From: Effrenium voratum
Taxonomy: Eukaryota > Sar > Dinophyceae > Suessiales > Symbiodiniaceae
Assembly (NCBI GenBank): GCA_963377175.1
Contig: CAUJNA010000513.1
Span: forward strand, 358,847-422,846
Reading direction: 5' to 3'
DNA: 64,000 nt
Below, piece after piece: positions 11,432 through 23,320 of this stretch (position 1 is its first letter; each line of letters opens with the position of its first letter). The notes beneath the pieces were generated by a model. That model was not told the DNA's origin, did no database searches, and saw only the letters and a list, made by a program, of their open reading frames with translations. The translations under genes were made by a program, and so were the position numbers.

Positions 11432-12930
11432 TCAGTCCTGGCCGGCTGTTGATGCGCTGAGCTGCTGACTACATTGAATCTGATTTTGCTCTCCCAGAAC
11501 AGAAGCGTGCCTTGAAAGTACTGCCACAAAGCAAGTTGATATTTACTGTATGCCTGGCACGCTGCTGTGTATGTAGCTACTGCCAAGCGCTAACAAATTC
11601 TTGCACTGTTCATAGACCTGGCGACACAGTAGCTTGATCTCCACGCAATAAGAAATTGGGGCCTGAGAAACTTGTTTACCAGAGTCACAAACGACCGCCA
11701 AACTTCCTAGGTTGCAAAGGCTGCGGTTGGCGTATTGGACGTCAGGGTCGAAAATACTTCAGAAGTGAAACCTACGCAAGCCGCTTCTGGCAAGTGTTTG
11801 TCTTATCGATAGTATTAAGGTCGCCACATCTAGTGCAACCAGAATCCCCCAACTACCCATGAATCAGAAATGGACTCCTTGGAATCAGCTGACTATCATG
11901 CTCCACTCTGGCGCAACTTTCCGCAATGCCTCAAAGGCCGAGCACTCAGGTGAGAGCGCTCCTTCTGCGCGGTCTCCGTTCTGTTGGAAATCATACAAAA
12001 TGCCACATGTAGTCGCCTCAACTCTGGCCGGTGACGCTCAAAACTACGCTACAGCCAGCGGCGTCGCTGAATGGACACGCGCAGGATCTTTTGGCCTCCG
12101 CGCGAGACCCAGGTAAAGTCCACTAAGATCGCAAGCGTAGCTGTTGCCAGTCTTTCTATGACCATGTATGGCCCCCCGCAAAACGGGTGCCAAAGGTTTG
12201 GCTACTGTCTGCAGATGATGCTAGCTGATGCGTTCGCCGAACATAAGCATGTCGTGGATCTCTTCCACGCCGCTCTGTGTAGACACCAGCTGGCTTGAAG
12301 CCTCCGCCCTTGCCTAGAGGAAAGGTTCAAGACCTCCGGCCACGCATGTCCCGCGCAGGTTCCGCTTGCGCAGGTCCGTCCAGCAACGTGCGCTTAAGCC
12401 TGGCAGCGCTCTCGAAGCTTCGGGTTTGGCTGACTGCATGACGCTCTGCCTACTTGTGATTTGCCGCACAAGCGCAGCTTCGTGCCCGTGCCTATGAAGA
12501 TTCAGTGGCTCAGCAGGCGAGCGCACGCACTGTCTCTGTTGACTGGCGGGCGCTGGCCAGGGTGATCTAAAGCCACTGATCACTTCCATCTCGGGCATGT
12601 GCCCTTCACGAGGGCTCCAGGTCTGATAAGGAGCTTGCAGCCTCGGAAGACATCGACTTGAGGCTTAGGCTGAGCCATGCTGAAACTACATCAAGAGCTA
12701 TCGTGGTCCATCTCCCTGTGTCTTGCACTTCCGCTCCGCTGCGCTTGCCGAACTCCACCAAAGTGTGCAAGATCTGTACAGAGGGAGTTTCAACAGAGAA
12801 GCCACCAGGCTGCGTCTCTGACTGTGCATCGACCGCAGCGGAACTTCAGATCAGGAAAGAGCCGCATGGGTGCCATCCCGGGTGGGAACATGATGTATTA
12901 TCCCACATATACATGTGTGTGTGTGTTGTG

Positions 12931-12961
<31 letters not shown>

Positions 12962-15557
12962 AATACCTATGCACGTAAATCAACGTCAGCATGAATGAAC
13001 AAATACATTCATGCACGTTTGTATCTGAAAGCCGGACAGTATCTTTCGAAGCCCACCAACAAATTGGTGCTAAAACAACACCTCTTGGCCCTCGTGCGTG
13101 GGTTTACGAAAAATCGGTTTGTTGCTTTGTTACCGTCTGTCCTCCTGGTGGCGGTTGGGGTCATGGATGAACTTCCAGTGCAGCTGCTTGGCCTGCAAAA
13201 CATGTTCAATGTTCCTCCACTGGGGCAAAGGAGGACCGGGAAGGACTGTGAAGGAATGCTCAGAGAAAAGCCGTCCTCCGCGGAGAAGCTTTCTGGCAAG
13301 TCCCCCCCTTGAAGACCAAAGGCCAAGATATGTTTCAAGAGTCTTAGATTAACGTCCTTTCCAAAGAGTTGCAATGTCAAGAAGGGGCAAACAAACAACT
13401 GTAAAGAGATTGACTGCAAGAAAGCAAGCAAGCAAGCAAGCAAGCAAAGGGCAGGGCAGGGCAGGGCAGGGCAGGGCAGGGCAGGGCAGGGCAGGGCAGG
13501 GCAGGGCAGGGCAGGGCAGGGCAGGGCAGGGCAGGGCAGGGCAGGGCAGGGGTAGCAGCAGGTGCAAGGGCAGTAGCAGGTGCAAGGGCAGGGCAGGCGG
13601 GCAGACATGTGCAAGTGTGTCCCATCTGAGCAAAGCTGATCTCTTCAAGTTCTGGGCAGAGCGCCACACGTCTTCCGATCAGTTGATACGGAACCAGGCC
13701 AATCCACCAGAGTGGCCGCTTGACTCGCTTTCCTGTTACAGAATCAACGGATAATTTGGCTGACTGAATGGCAAATTCATGTCCCCAAGGAAAGTTCCGT
13801 CCTCGTCTCCGGTGGCCAAGTGCCTCTTTAAGCACACTTGAAACCTGAGACATCCTCCGACCACAGAAGGGCTGACTACCTCTTAAAGCACACTTTATTC
13901 AAAGGGCCATCAGGGTTCCTATACCCTCCACCGGAAGGTTGCCCTCGAAAATGGCCGTTGCCCTCTGGAAAATGGCGATTTTCGCTTGGTCTGGTGGAAA
14001 AGAAACCATGTTTCAAGTTAAATCCAAACTGGCCCAAAGGAAACCGTATGTCAGGGGCTACGATATGTAGAGGGAGCGAGAGCCATAAGGCTTTCAACTG
14101 GTAAAGTGGCTACAGTGGCCGCATTTGGAAGCTCGGCCATTTTTAGGGCCCCTCATTTGGGTATGGGTCAAAATGAAACCACCTGGATATGGGCCGCAGG
14201 TTGTACTCGTCTCCATTCACCAGGGAAGCACATCTTGGGGTTACCCTACTTTTCGGCCATGCCCAAAATAGTGTTTCTCAAAATACGAGACCCTACCAAA
14301 CGGGCCATGGTTCCTTTTGCCGCCCCTTCCAAACCGTGAAAAAAAGGGTACCCCCCCTGTCCCCCCCCCAACCAAAAACAAGAAAAAACAACACGAGAGA
14401 ACACGAGCCACGCCCAAAGCCGCCGCGGACCTTCTCAGAGTCGAACTTCTGCCGGCACTCGGCGCCTCGGAGTCGGGTCACACGCCCGAAGCTTTGCCGG
14501 TGTCAACCAACAAAAACGAGTCCGCTAGCGTGTCCCATCACATGCCCTCAAACGGCCAAGGGGTCTAAGAGTCTTAAAGCATCACACAAAGGAAACTCCA
14601 ACAAACCATGGTGCCCGGCGAAAACACCGAACATGCCGTCTGAAGCTGAAAAAGAAATTTGGAGGTCTGGGGTTGATTTAAGACAAAGGCGCGGAATCGA
14701 GGAACAGTTGGCTTTGGTGCCCTTGTCCAACTTCGTAGAGTCTGCGCCCTGTGTCCTTGAATAAAAAGGAATCTAGGCGGGATACTAACTGCGAGGGCAA
14801 CATGTTGACGAGACTTAGCTCTGAGGACCTTAAGGGATTTGATCGTCTGGACCCTGCTGCTGTCAAAGGGATCCGCTTGAAACGATCTCGCAAAGACTCA
14901 TTGACGTCCGGTGTCAATATCTTCCTCAGCAGAATGAAAGTCTGCTCCCAGGCCCCCAAGTTGAAGGCCCAAACGCTGTAAGGCTGCGAGGCTGCAATGT
15001 CAGGCGGCAAAGTGAACCAAACACAGGGCAGAGACGAGCCACAGGCCTTGTAAGTACGTAACATTCTTGCAGCTTTGGCCATAAATGTTGACTTGCCCGA
15101 ATGCCCGACAGCACGTCCTTCCAAGAGGAATGCGTTGAGCGAAACAGCAAGCTGCCAGCCAAGCAAGCCGGTCAAGCAAGACAGAAGAAGCAAGCACGCA
15201 GAGAAGTGGCGCCTGATGCTTCCGACACGATTCCCAGCCAGTGCGTTCCATACAAATCAGATTTGCCAGACCTTCCGCCTGGGGCGCGCGCACTGGAATT
15301 TGGCGTCCACCTTGATGCCCACCTGGAAAGCTCTCGGCGCAGTGATTCACAGCCTCTGCAAACACAAATTCCCAGCAACGCAAGCCCCACACAAAAATTC
15401 CGTTCTCCAGACCATCCCAAGTTTGCCATGCCCCGCGCACCCGCGAAAACGAAGTGAAATCCATTTCGCGGAGGGCTTCCAGACTGAGCCGTCGGGCGTT
15501 CTGGGTGCTGCCATCGCCCGACTTGGCGGCATCGCTGATCTCCATGGTCTCCGGCAT
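11432..15557 (-). CDS. Array gene 2: 60-aa C2H2 zinc-finger protein, five exons
   Basis: Exons on the minus strand are 15557-15498, 15322-15292, 14465-14431, 13192-13142 and 11437-11432. The product is identical to that of array gene 1. Silent differences include AAA for Lys28 and CGG for Arg35. Donors are GC, GC, GT and GA; acceptors are all AG-G. The introns (175, 826, 1,238 and 1,704 bp) show no clear similarity to those of other copies. The third intron holds a GGGCA pentanucleotide array (13447-13551). The stop lies about 1.0 kb from the start of gene 1, the tightest intergenic gap of the array. A long open frame at 15000-15791 runs through exons 1 and 2 and their intron and is not a separate gene. 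Confidence 0.85.
12929..12959. repeat. TA microsatellite in the last intron of array gene 2
   Basis: An (AT)n run directly after a GTGTGTGTGTTGTGAT stretch. Confidence 0.9.
13420..13551. repeat. AAGC and GGGCA microsatellites in the third intron of array gene 2
   Basis: About six AAGC units are followed by about 21 perfect GGGCA units. The intron transcript (minus) reads TGCCC repeats. Overlapping open frames are artefacts. Confidence 0.97.
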
Positions 15558-15564
15558 TTCGGAC

Positions 15565-15566
15565 CT
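15565..15566 (-). promoter_or_regulatory. Candidate spliced-leader acceptor AG of array gene 2
   Basis: Minus-strand AAG precedes GTCCGAA and the ATG, so the predicted leader-to-ATG distance is 7 nt, the shortest of the six copies. Confidence 0.5.
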
Positions 15567-18473
15567 TGGAATGCGATGCGCCAAATCTGCATGGAGTCTG
15601 GAGGCAGAGCTCAATGGGGGAACTCGGCGTCTTTGCCGGTGTGATTCGAGTACTTGTTGGAATGAGGGACGCTTTGGTGAGCGTGGTTCACATGGAAGGC
15701 TTTTGTGCACCCACCATGATTTGGGCATTCCGATACTCCCGATTAATGTGCCCCAGCTTTCGTGCACCCTGAAAAGGGTCGCAGGTCGCACTGGCAGTGG
15801 GTGGACATCTGCACCATTCTTTTTGCGGACTTCAGACGGGGTTGATTCTCAAGGGTGAGGTGATTGCAGCAATGAGGTCCGCTTTTGCAAATGAACCACG
15901 TTGAGCATGAGTTCGGGTGAAATGAGATATCTGGCAGCTTGACAAAGCAGCGATTTGTCCCCTCTCTGGGCATCCAGCCTGGCAAAAACGCTCCCGCAAA
16001 TGGACGCTTCCCGCGAGAGCACAGTGGCTTGTCCGAACACAAGCGTCAAGCAGTCTGATCCAGCCACGACAAATGGCAAACCAAGCCGCCGGAATACATT
16101 CGGGGCCCAAAATTACGGGGCCCAAAACTGGAGGTGTCCGTTCGATTTCCCTCGACAACCAACCAAACGCAAAGCGAGTTGAGCAAAGCGAGCTCGCCAA
16201 ACATGACAAAGCATTTGCCTCTATATGCGCTCTGTTCCCTTCTTGTCAATTGACTGCGGTGGATGCCTGAACAGCAAAAACAAGCCAGCTTGGAGCTGCC
16301 AAAGCTCTTTGCGCGGACAGAATCGCACCTGATGAAGTTCCCTCTGTTTACTCTGGGCAAGCTTTGGGCGGCAGGATGCTGCAGCCGGACTCTTCCGTTG
16401 CTGAATCGGTCTCAACACGTTGCAAAATACTGAGAACTCGATCGAACAAGCTAACCACTGCATGCTGTTACTGTTGCTCAGTGTTGACAGCAGCTGTTAT
16501 TTATATATTATAATAATAATGATAATAACAATAATAGTAATAATAATAATAACAATAATAATAAACTAATAATAATAATACATAAATAAATAAAAATAGA
16601 ATAATAATGATAATAAATAGCAATTATAATACTAAATAATAATAATAATAACAATACTAATAATAATAAAATAATAAAATTATAAAATAGTAAATATATG
16701 TTTTAATAATACTATCAATAATAAAATCAATAATAATTAAAATAGCAATAATAATAATTAACAATAATAATAATAATAGAATAACAATGATAAAAATAAA
16801 AATAAAAATAAAAAAGTTGTAATAATAATAATGATAATGAACAATAATAATAATAGAATAATAATAATATAATAGTAATAATAATAATAATAACTCAGCA
16901 CCACCAGAACCAACACTACGCTACCACCAACCGCAAAACTAACGCAACTGCCAGCCAGGCGCAGCAGCAACAGGAGCAGCTACCTCTACGTGAAACAAAA
17001 CCGAGGACCCTTCCTAGGTCCTCCAGTAGAGAGGTTGGAATAAGGGTACCCGAGTTTTCTTCTGTCGTCCATTTTAGTAGGAGAACCCTCCCAACCAAAA
17101 AGGGGAGAGAAGGGCACCTAGCTGGGGGACCTGGCTTCGGCCTTGTGGCAATTAGATGAATCCTCGAAATTGGCCGGCCAGAATTCAGAAAATGGAAAGA
17201 AGGCATACTCTGCAATTTGGACATGGTGCCTTGTCTCTTTACAATGGTGTTGTCTTTTTAAAACAACACACAGGGTACTCTCAAAAAACCTCTTCTGATG
17301 TGTGGATGTGTGCGCTTGGGGAACATCAAAACCAAACGAATTCTTGAGTTTATGTCTGGGGCGTGGCTGTCCGAACCAGATCCTGTTGCAATTTGGACAA
17401 ATGCGTGCATCTGTTCAGAGACAAAAGTTCCTCTGCCAAATACTCAACAGGGATGAAGGTTCCAAGCTGGTATTATACGCCTCACGCACTTTTTGTCATG
17501 CTTTCACGCGCTGGCCGCCGCTTACAAGATGCAAGCGGGCAAGATACTCCGAAAAATCGAAGCCAGTTCTCCCTGGACACTCCTTGCTGTGCCAACAACT
17601 TCCAAACACGACCAAGAGCTTGTTAGATACAGTTCAACCCAAGGGTCATGGGAGGATTAGATGGTGATCTCGCCAAGAACTGGAGCCGGGAAAGTCTCCC
17701 AACGGAGGCTCCGCCGGCAAAAGCCATGGGCCCTATGGGGCTTGATCCGCGCCGGTACCCCATTGCTCCCCATCTGCAGGTGTCAAGCAAAGGCATCCCC
17801 CAAAAATGGCGGTTCTTGATGGTTTCCCCGTAAAGCCAACCAGAAGAGGGTTCCAAAAACTGACAAACCAATGTGGTAACCTTGGTTTAATCTGTCAAAC
17901 TCGCCCTGCATCATGAGGAGCAAATAAATGGATCGCTTGTTTCAGCGCGGAGCGCTTGCTGCAGTTGTGCAAGCCGTCAGTCAGATCTGTGCGTCTGCCT
18001 CACATACATGCCGCGCATACACACGTCCCACACGCATTCCTTTTTTTTGAAGCATGAAATAACTTGGACAACTCATCCTGCTTTGTGGACTGGGTCGTAC
18101 TTGCAGCAAACTGATTGAAGTCTGTTTGTGCTTGATATGTCCATCTCTCTACTGTGGAGCTAGGACAAGTCCCGGTACAAAACTCTTCCAAAAACAGGAA
18201 AAGACAGCTCTAGCACTTCTGCCCGCTGAACCTCTGGCATGCCGCATTCACAAGTCAGAACATGTCAGAAAACCAAACGCCAAACGCTCGCTCTTTCCCC
18301 CCTGAAAGTTGGTAGCCCTTTCAGGGCTTTCACGCAGCAATTTTCATGGCTCCACCACGGCTCTCCTTAGTTGTGGCTCACACTCCAAGATTCCAACTGC
18401 CGTAACTAAAAGTAATACAAGCCGCGGTGATAGAGAGCAACCTCTTCAAATCTCCGAGGCTCCCGCATGCAGA
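15567..18473. other. Intergenic region between array genes 3 and 2, with AAT-rich tract
   Basis: An AT-rich stretch of AAT/AATA repeats spans about 16495-16895. A near-palindromic CCTCC-type motif lies at 17694-17712. No convincing gene. Confidence 0.6.
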
Positions 18474-21400
18474 TCAGTCCTCTAGCGGATGAATTTGTCT
18501 TTTCTACAGGGAGGGGGCGTTGTAAGCAAGACAAAAACGCGATTTTGTCACCATGACAAGGTGCAATGTTACCACGGCAGAAAAAAAGCGGTACAGCGAT
18601 ATGTTTCTTGCGGGCTTATCCCGACAGGCAAGGAAATAGAAATGAATAATAAGGTCAATACAAAGTATTCAGAAGGAATAAGAAGGTCAATAGAAAGGAA
18701 TAAGAAGGAATGAGAAGGTCAATAGAAAGGAATAAGAAGGAATGAGAAGGTCAATGGAAAGGAATGAGAAGGAATGAGAAGGTTAATAGAAAGGAATAAG
18801 AAGGTCAATCGCAAGGAATAAGAAGGTCAATAGAAAGGAAAAAGAAGGAATAGGAAGGTCAATAGAAAGGAATAAGAAGGTCAATAGAAAGGAATAAGAA
18901 GGTCAATAGAAAGGAATAAGAAGGTCAATAGACAGGAATAAGAAGGTCAATAGAAAGGAATAATAAGGAATAAGAAGGTCAATAGAAAGGAATAAGAAGG
19001 AATAAGAAGGTCAATAGGAAGGAGTAAGGAATAAGAAGGAATAAGAAGGTCAATAGAAAGGGACAAGGAGGTCAATAGAAAGGAATAAGAAGGTCAATAG
19101 AAAGGAATAAGAAGGTCAATAGAAAGGAATGAGAAGGAATGAGAAGGTCAATAGAAAAGAATAAGCAGGAATAAGAAGGTCAATAGAAAGGAATAAGAAG
19201 GAATAAGAAGGTCAATAGAAAGGAATGAGAAGGTCAATAGAAAGGAATAAGAAGGAATGACAAGGTTAATAGAAAGGAATACGAAGGTCAATAGCAAGGA
19301 ATAAGAAGGTCAATAGCAAGGAATAAGAAGGAATGAGAAGGTCAATAGAAAGGAATAAGAAGGAATGAGAAGGTCAATAGAAAGGAATAAGAAGGAATGA
19401 GAAGGTCAATAGAAAGGAATAAGAAGGTCAGTAGAAAGGAATAAGAAGGTCAATAGAAAGGAATAAGAAGGTCAATAGAAAGGAATAAGAAGGAATAAGA
19501 AGGTCAATAGAAAGGAATGGGAAGGTCAATAGAAAGGAATAAGAAGGAATGTGATTCATTGACCTTCTCATTCCTTCTTATTCTTTCTATTGGCCTTCTT
19601 ATTCCTTTCTATTGACCTTCTCATTCCTTCTTATTCCTTTCTATTGACCTTCTTATTCCTTTCTATTGACCTTCTCATTCCTTTATTCCTTTCTATTGAC
19701 ATTCTTACCTTGTCGGGATAGTCTTCACTGAAACTTGTCGGTGTAACGATGTTCTTTGTCGTTGTAACATGTTCTTTGTCGTGGTTACAACCCTCTCTAT
19801 TCCACAGGATACCCTCTGTAAGTCTTTCTGCATTGTTCTGCAAGGGTGGCAAAGCGTCTGCTGGCCAGATGCTTTAGCCATTCCTTTATTCCTTTCTGTT
19901 GACATTCTTACCTTGTCGGGGTAGTCTTCACTGAAACTTGTCGGTGTAACGATGTTCTTTGTCGTTGTAACATGTTCTTTGTCGTGGTTACAACCCTCTC
20001 TATTCCACAGGATACCCTCTGTAAGTCTTTCTGCATTGTTCTGCAAGGGTGGCAAAGCGTCTGCTGGCCAGATGCTTTAGCCATTCCTTTATTCCTTTCT
20101 GTTGACATTCTTACCTTGTCGGGGTAGTCTTCACTGAAACTTGTCGGTGTAACGATGTTCTTTGTCGTTGTAACATGTTCTTTGTCGTGGTTACAACCCT
20201 CTCTATTCCACAGGATACCCTCTGTAAGTCTTTCTGCATTGTTCTGCAAGGGTGGCAAAGCGTCTGCTGGCCAGATGCTTTAGCCAAGTGCCAATCCATC
20301 AGACTCTGCAAAAAAAAATGAAGCACGTGCAGCAGTACGTGAGATCAAATATCATGGAGCCATGGCTATTGCTCATGGAACGAATCTTTGCAGCACCGAA
20401 AGCAGGTTCTAAGAGGAAAGTCATGTCCACACCCGGCCTTTCCAAACAAACAAACAAAAACAGCATGCGGTCTCCTCCTGGTGGCGGTTGGGGTCGTGGA
20501 TGAACTTCCAGTGCAGCTGCTTGGCCTACGGGAGCTCTCTCCGCTCGCTTCCGCCTCGGCCCTTTCGGCGCCTTCTCAGAATCGAACTTCTGGCGGCACT
20601 CGGCGCCTGCCGGATCGGGAGGCCAAAAAAAGCAAAAGCAAAAGAAAAAACAAAAAAACGGAAAAATCCGGTCTCAAGATTGCCAGCGAAGGAACTCAGG
20701 CAAACAAACCCGCGGCAGAAAGATCAACGCTCGACATGACGATTTGTGTGCCGCGGCTGTCTGCCATGAGCAGCAGGCCAGCGAGAAGGTAGGCAGGTGG
20801 TCAACGTAACAGCTAAAAAAGAAAATCAAGATTCTGCAGCCCGGAAATACTCATTGAAGAATTGTAGTGGACAAAGAGGCAAAAGGAAGGACTTGGAGCG
20901 TGGTACTCCGTCTAACTTGCATAGCTGCAAGTTCGCAGTGTCTGACTGGGGCACGCACACTGGAACTTGGCATCCACCTTGATGCCCACCTCAGCTAGAA
21001 TGCAAGAAAGCCCCTGCCTCACCACCATACTGTGGTATTGAAGTGGATGATGACTATAATCATGCAGTGCTGATAATGTTACAGTTTCAAGATGATCATA
21101 TTCTGCAATGTGTATATATATATATATATATTATCAGATTTATTATTTTCTAAACGTGGCTAAGTGCTTGAAGGTTCTGGATTCGCCTCCCTCTCGCCCT
21201 ACACTCCTGCATTTGGCAGGTGCTTCATTGGACCTGCCAAAGTAGCCCCATCTCGTGTTCCTTGCGCTTTGCGCTGAGATGTGCATTTCATCTCAAGCTG
21301 CCTTGGGCATCTGCCTTGACCAAAGGCGGTTCCTAGGCAGGAGAAGTTGGCTCATTCCACGCATTGGTTCTTCCCCACCTTGCCCTTTGCGGCGGAAAAT

Positions 21401-21507
21401 CTGAACATTGGCTCGCGAGTCTCTTCGCATCTCGCTGGGATTCCGGCGTTCTGGGTGCTGCCATCACCGGACTTGGCGGCATCGCTGATCTCCATGGTCT
21501 CCGGCAT
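18474..21507 (-). CDS. Array gene 3: 60-aa C2H2 zinc-finger protein, five exons
   Basis: Exons on the minus strand are 21507-21448, 20989-20959, 20606-20572, 20525-20475 and 18479-18474. The protein is unchanged from the other copies; differences such as TCC-GGT in exon 1, GAT for Asp26 and GAT for Asp39 are silent. Donors are GC, GT, GC and GA. The third intron is only 46 bp (20571-20526), far shorter than its counterparts (245-5,567 bp). The last intron (1,995 bp) holds an AAGG-rich satellite, its inverted continuation and three 203-bp repeats, all between the penultimate exon and the final Asp-stop exon. Confidence 0.85.
18650..19550. repeat. 22/32-bp AAGG-rich satellite
   Basis: The core unit AATAGAAAGGAATAAGAAGG plus TC (22 bp) alternates with a form carrying one extra AATGAGAAGG or AATAAGAAGG block (32 bp). 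About 35 units. It lies in the last intron of array gene 3. Confidence 0.95.
19556..19690. repeat. Inverted continuation of the AAGG satellite
   Basis: From 19556 the same units run in reverse (TTGACCTTCTCATTCCTTCT). RNA from either strand could fold into a stem of about 130 bp with the adjoining array. Confidence 0.93.
19677..20285. repeat. Three tandem 203-bp repeats
   Basis: Units 19677-19879, 19880-20082 and 20083-20285 are nearly identical. Each begins with ATTCCTTTATTCCTTTCT, derived from the adjacent satellite, and ends with GCCAGATGCTTTAGCC. They keep a minus-strand frame open across units, without evidence of coding. Confidence 0.95.
21111..21132. repeat. TA microsatellite in intron 1 of array gene 3
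   Basis: A pure TA run between exons 1 and 2. Confidence 0.85.
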
Positions 21508-21519
21508 GGCGCAAAGGAC

Positions 21520-21521
21520 CT
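21520..21521 (-). promoter_or_regulatory. Candidate spliced-leader acceptor AG of array gene 3
   Basis: Minus-strand AAG precedes GTCCTTTGCGCC and the ATG (12 nt). The 12-nt stretch closely resembles that of gene 4 (GTCCTTGGCGCC), so these two copies may be recent relatives. An AAT microsatellite lies about 65 bp further upstream. Confidence 0.55.
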
Positions 21522-21584
21522 TGCCACAAATCCAGGACTTGGTGGCTTCCTTCGAAAACTGCGAAACCCGGAGGGCGTCGAAAA

Positions 21585-21597
21585 TAATGATAATAGA

Positions 21598-21642
<45 letters not shown>

Positions 21643-21663
21643 TGATAATGATAATAATAATAT
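21585..21663. repeat. AAT microsatellite upstream of array gene 3
   Basis: About 20 AAT units with some GATAAT variants, about 65 bp upstream of the candidate spliced-leader acceptor. Confidence 0.92.
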
Positions 21664-23320
21664 GATTTAGGACTGTGACCGGTCCGGGGAGTGCGCAATG
21701 CTTTGCGCATGGCTGACCTCGCCCCCCCTCCCAAGGCTGCCCGGCCTTCAGGCAAAAACGCAGACGCTGACGCGGCGCTTTCCGTATGGGCACAATGGCT
21801 GCCAAGTCGATGCTTGGAAAGGCTTCCCTCGTGGCTTCCTGTTTAGACCCACCAAAAATTGACACGACTCGGTGAAACGCAAAACAGTTCCGTTGGATCG
21901 GGGCGGGGCGAGGCTTGGCCTGGTTTGCTTGGGGCACCCCGGCAAGCAGTATGGGTGTGTCTTTGTTTGAGGCTTGGCACCCTTGTTTTTTGCGGTTTTA
22001 AAGGGAAACCAAAAGGCCAATTTATTGGGTCATCCAAAAGAAACACGCGCCACCCGTATCCTGCCCCTTACACCAACCTAGGCCAGGGACCGGCCTGCGG
22101 CCCGTATCCAAGCCCGTATCCAAGTAGAACCTCTATTTGATTTTGATTGGGGTTAGCCCAACTCCTTTCTCGTGGGAATCCGAATCACTTCGGTGACCCA
22201 GCACCAAATAAAACCCCAGAGAATGCCTCCTGCAAGTCTGTCCAGCTAGGCAATTCCTGGGCAAACCGAGTCGCTCTACTTGCGAATCGCCCGAAAGCTC
22301 GGAACGGCAAACCGGGCGGCCACGCACTTTTGCCTTCTTCGCATGGCTGCCACAGATCAAGAGCGGCTTCTCTCGGGACCGTTGAAAATGTGCCGAAAGC
22401 AAATCGACTCTACACCTGCCAAAAAAGAAAAGGAAACCGGATGATGCTAGTACCCCTCCCACACGGGTGCTCTTCTGCACAATAGTCCCTCTGAGAACCA
22501 GAGCCGGCAGCAGCCTCCTAATGGAGGCGTTGCCAGCATCAATGGCCCATGGCGCTGTGCAAGGCTCAGTCTGCAATCCGCCTCAGCGACGATTTTTTTC
22601 CGTGCTCAAGCCGATGTTGTATACATGTACATGTGCATGCGCAGGCACATAGATAGGCATGTGCACATGAGCATGCATGTGTGCGCAGCATTGCACTTCA
22701 TGTCATTGCATTACGCAACATGCACATAAACCTGTGCTGATGCAATTGTGCATGTCACAATATGCTGAGAATGAATCAACCGACCACAATGCCACATGAA
22801 AATTGCAATGCTAGTGCGCCTGTGCGATCAGTTGAGCCTCTGCCGCGCAATTCGACTTGTTCAATCTGGGGGTCTCCGCAGTAACCCTGCCGTCAAACAG
22901 GCAGAAGCAGCTGTTCGATTCTCTGACCGATGTTTGCAAACTCCAATCTTTGGACTAGCCACAAACTCGGAACATGCAAATGGCAAGATGAGGCGCCCAG
23001 ACTTTCTTTTCTTGGCCGGCCGGAAACCACCAGGTTGTTGCTTTACTGACGTAAAGCGGCCATCCCCTTGCTCATCTAAAAGCCAGACCGTCTACTTGGT
23101 GATCAAGTGTGGCATTCCCAGAGTTGCTATTCGGGACTTCTTGGGGTGTGTCTTATAATTTTGTAAGGACAAAACAATGCTGGTTTTCGTTTTGGTCCTC
23201 ATTCAAAACCACAATAAGGGGGTGCCAACTCCAAAAAAGGCACACCCTCTTCTCAAGGGTACACCATGGATCTGAGGTGTCAATCCGAGCGGAGAAATAG
23301 CTGGGGCTCCTGCACGCAAA
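21664..23320. other. Intergenic region between array genes 4 and 3
   Basis: It contains a foldback repeat copy (about 21955-22050), the CCTCCTAATGGAGG motif (22516-22529) and a stretch of alternating CATG/CACAT words at 22617-22760. No gene recognised. Confidence 0.5.

Noticed and set aside
13374..13754. Gly/Arg/Ala/Gln repeat protein
   Set aside because: Translation of the GGGCA microsatellite within an intron.
15000..15791. 263-codon minus-strand open frame
   Set aside because: It reads through exons 1 and 2 of array gene 2 and the intron between them; splice phases and the other five copies show these to be separate exons.
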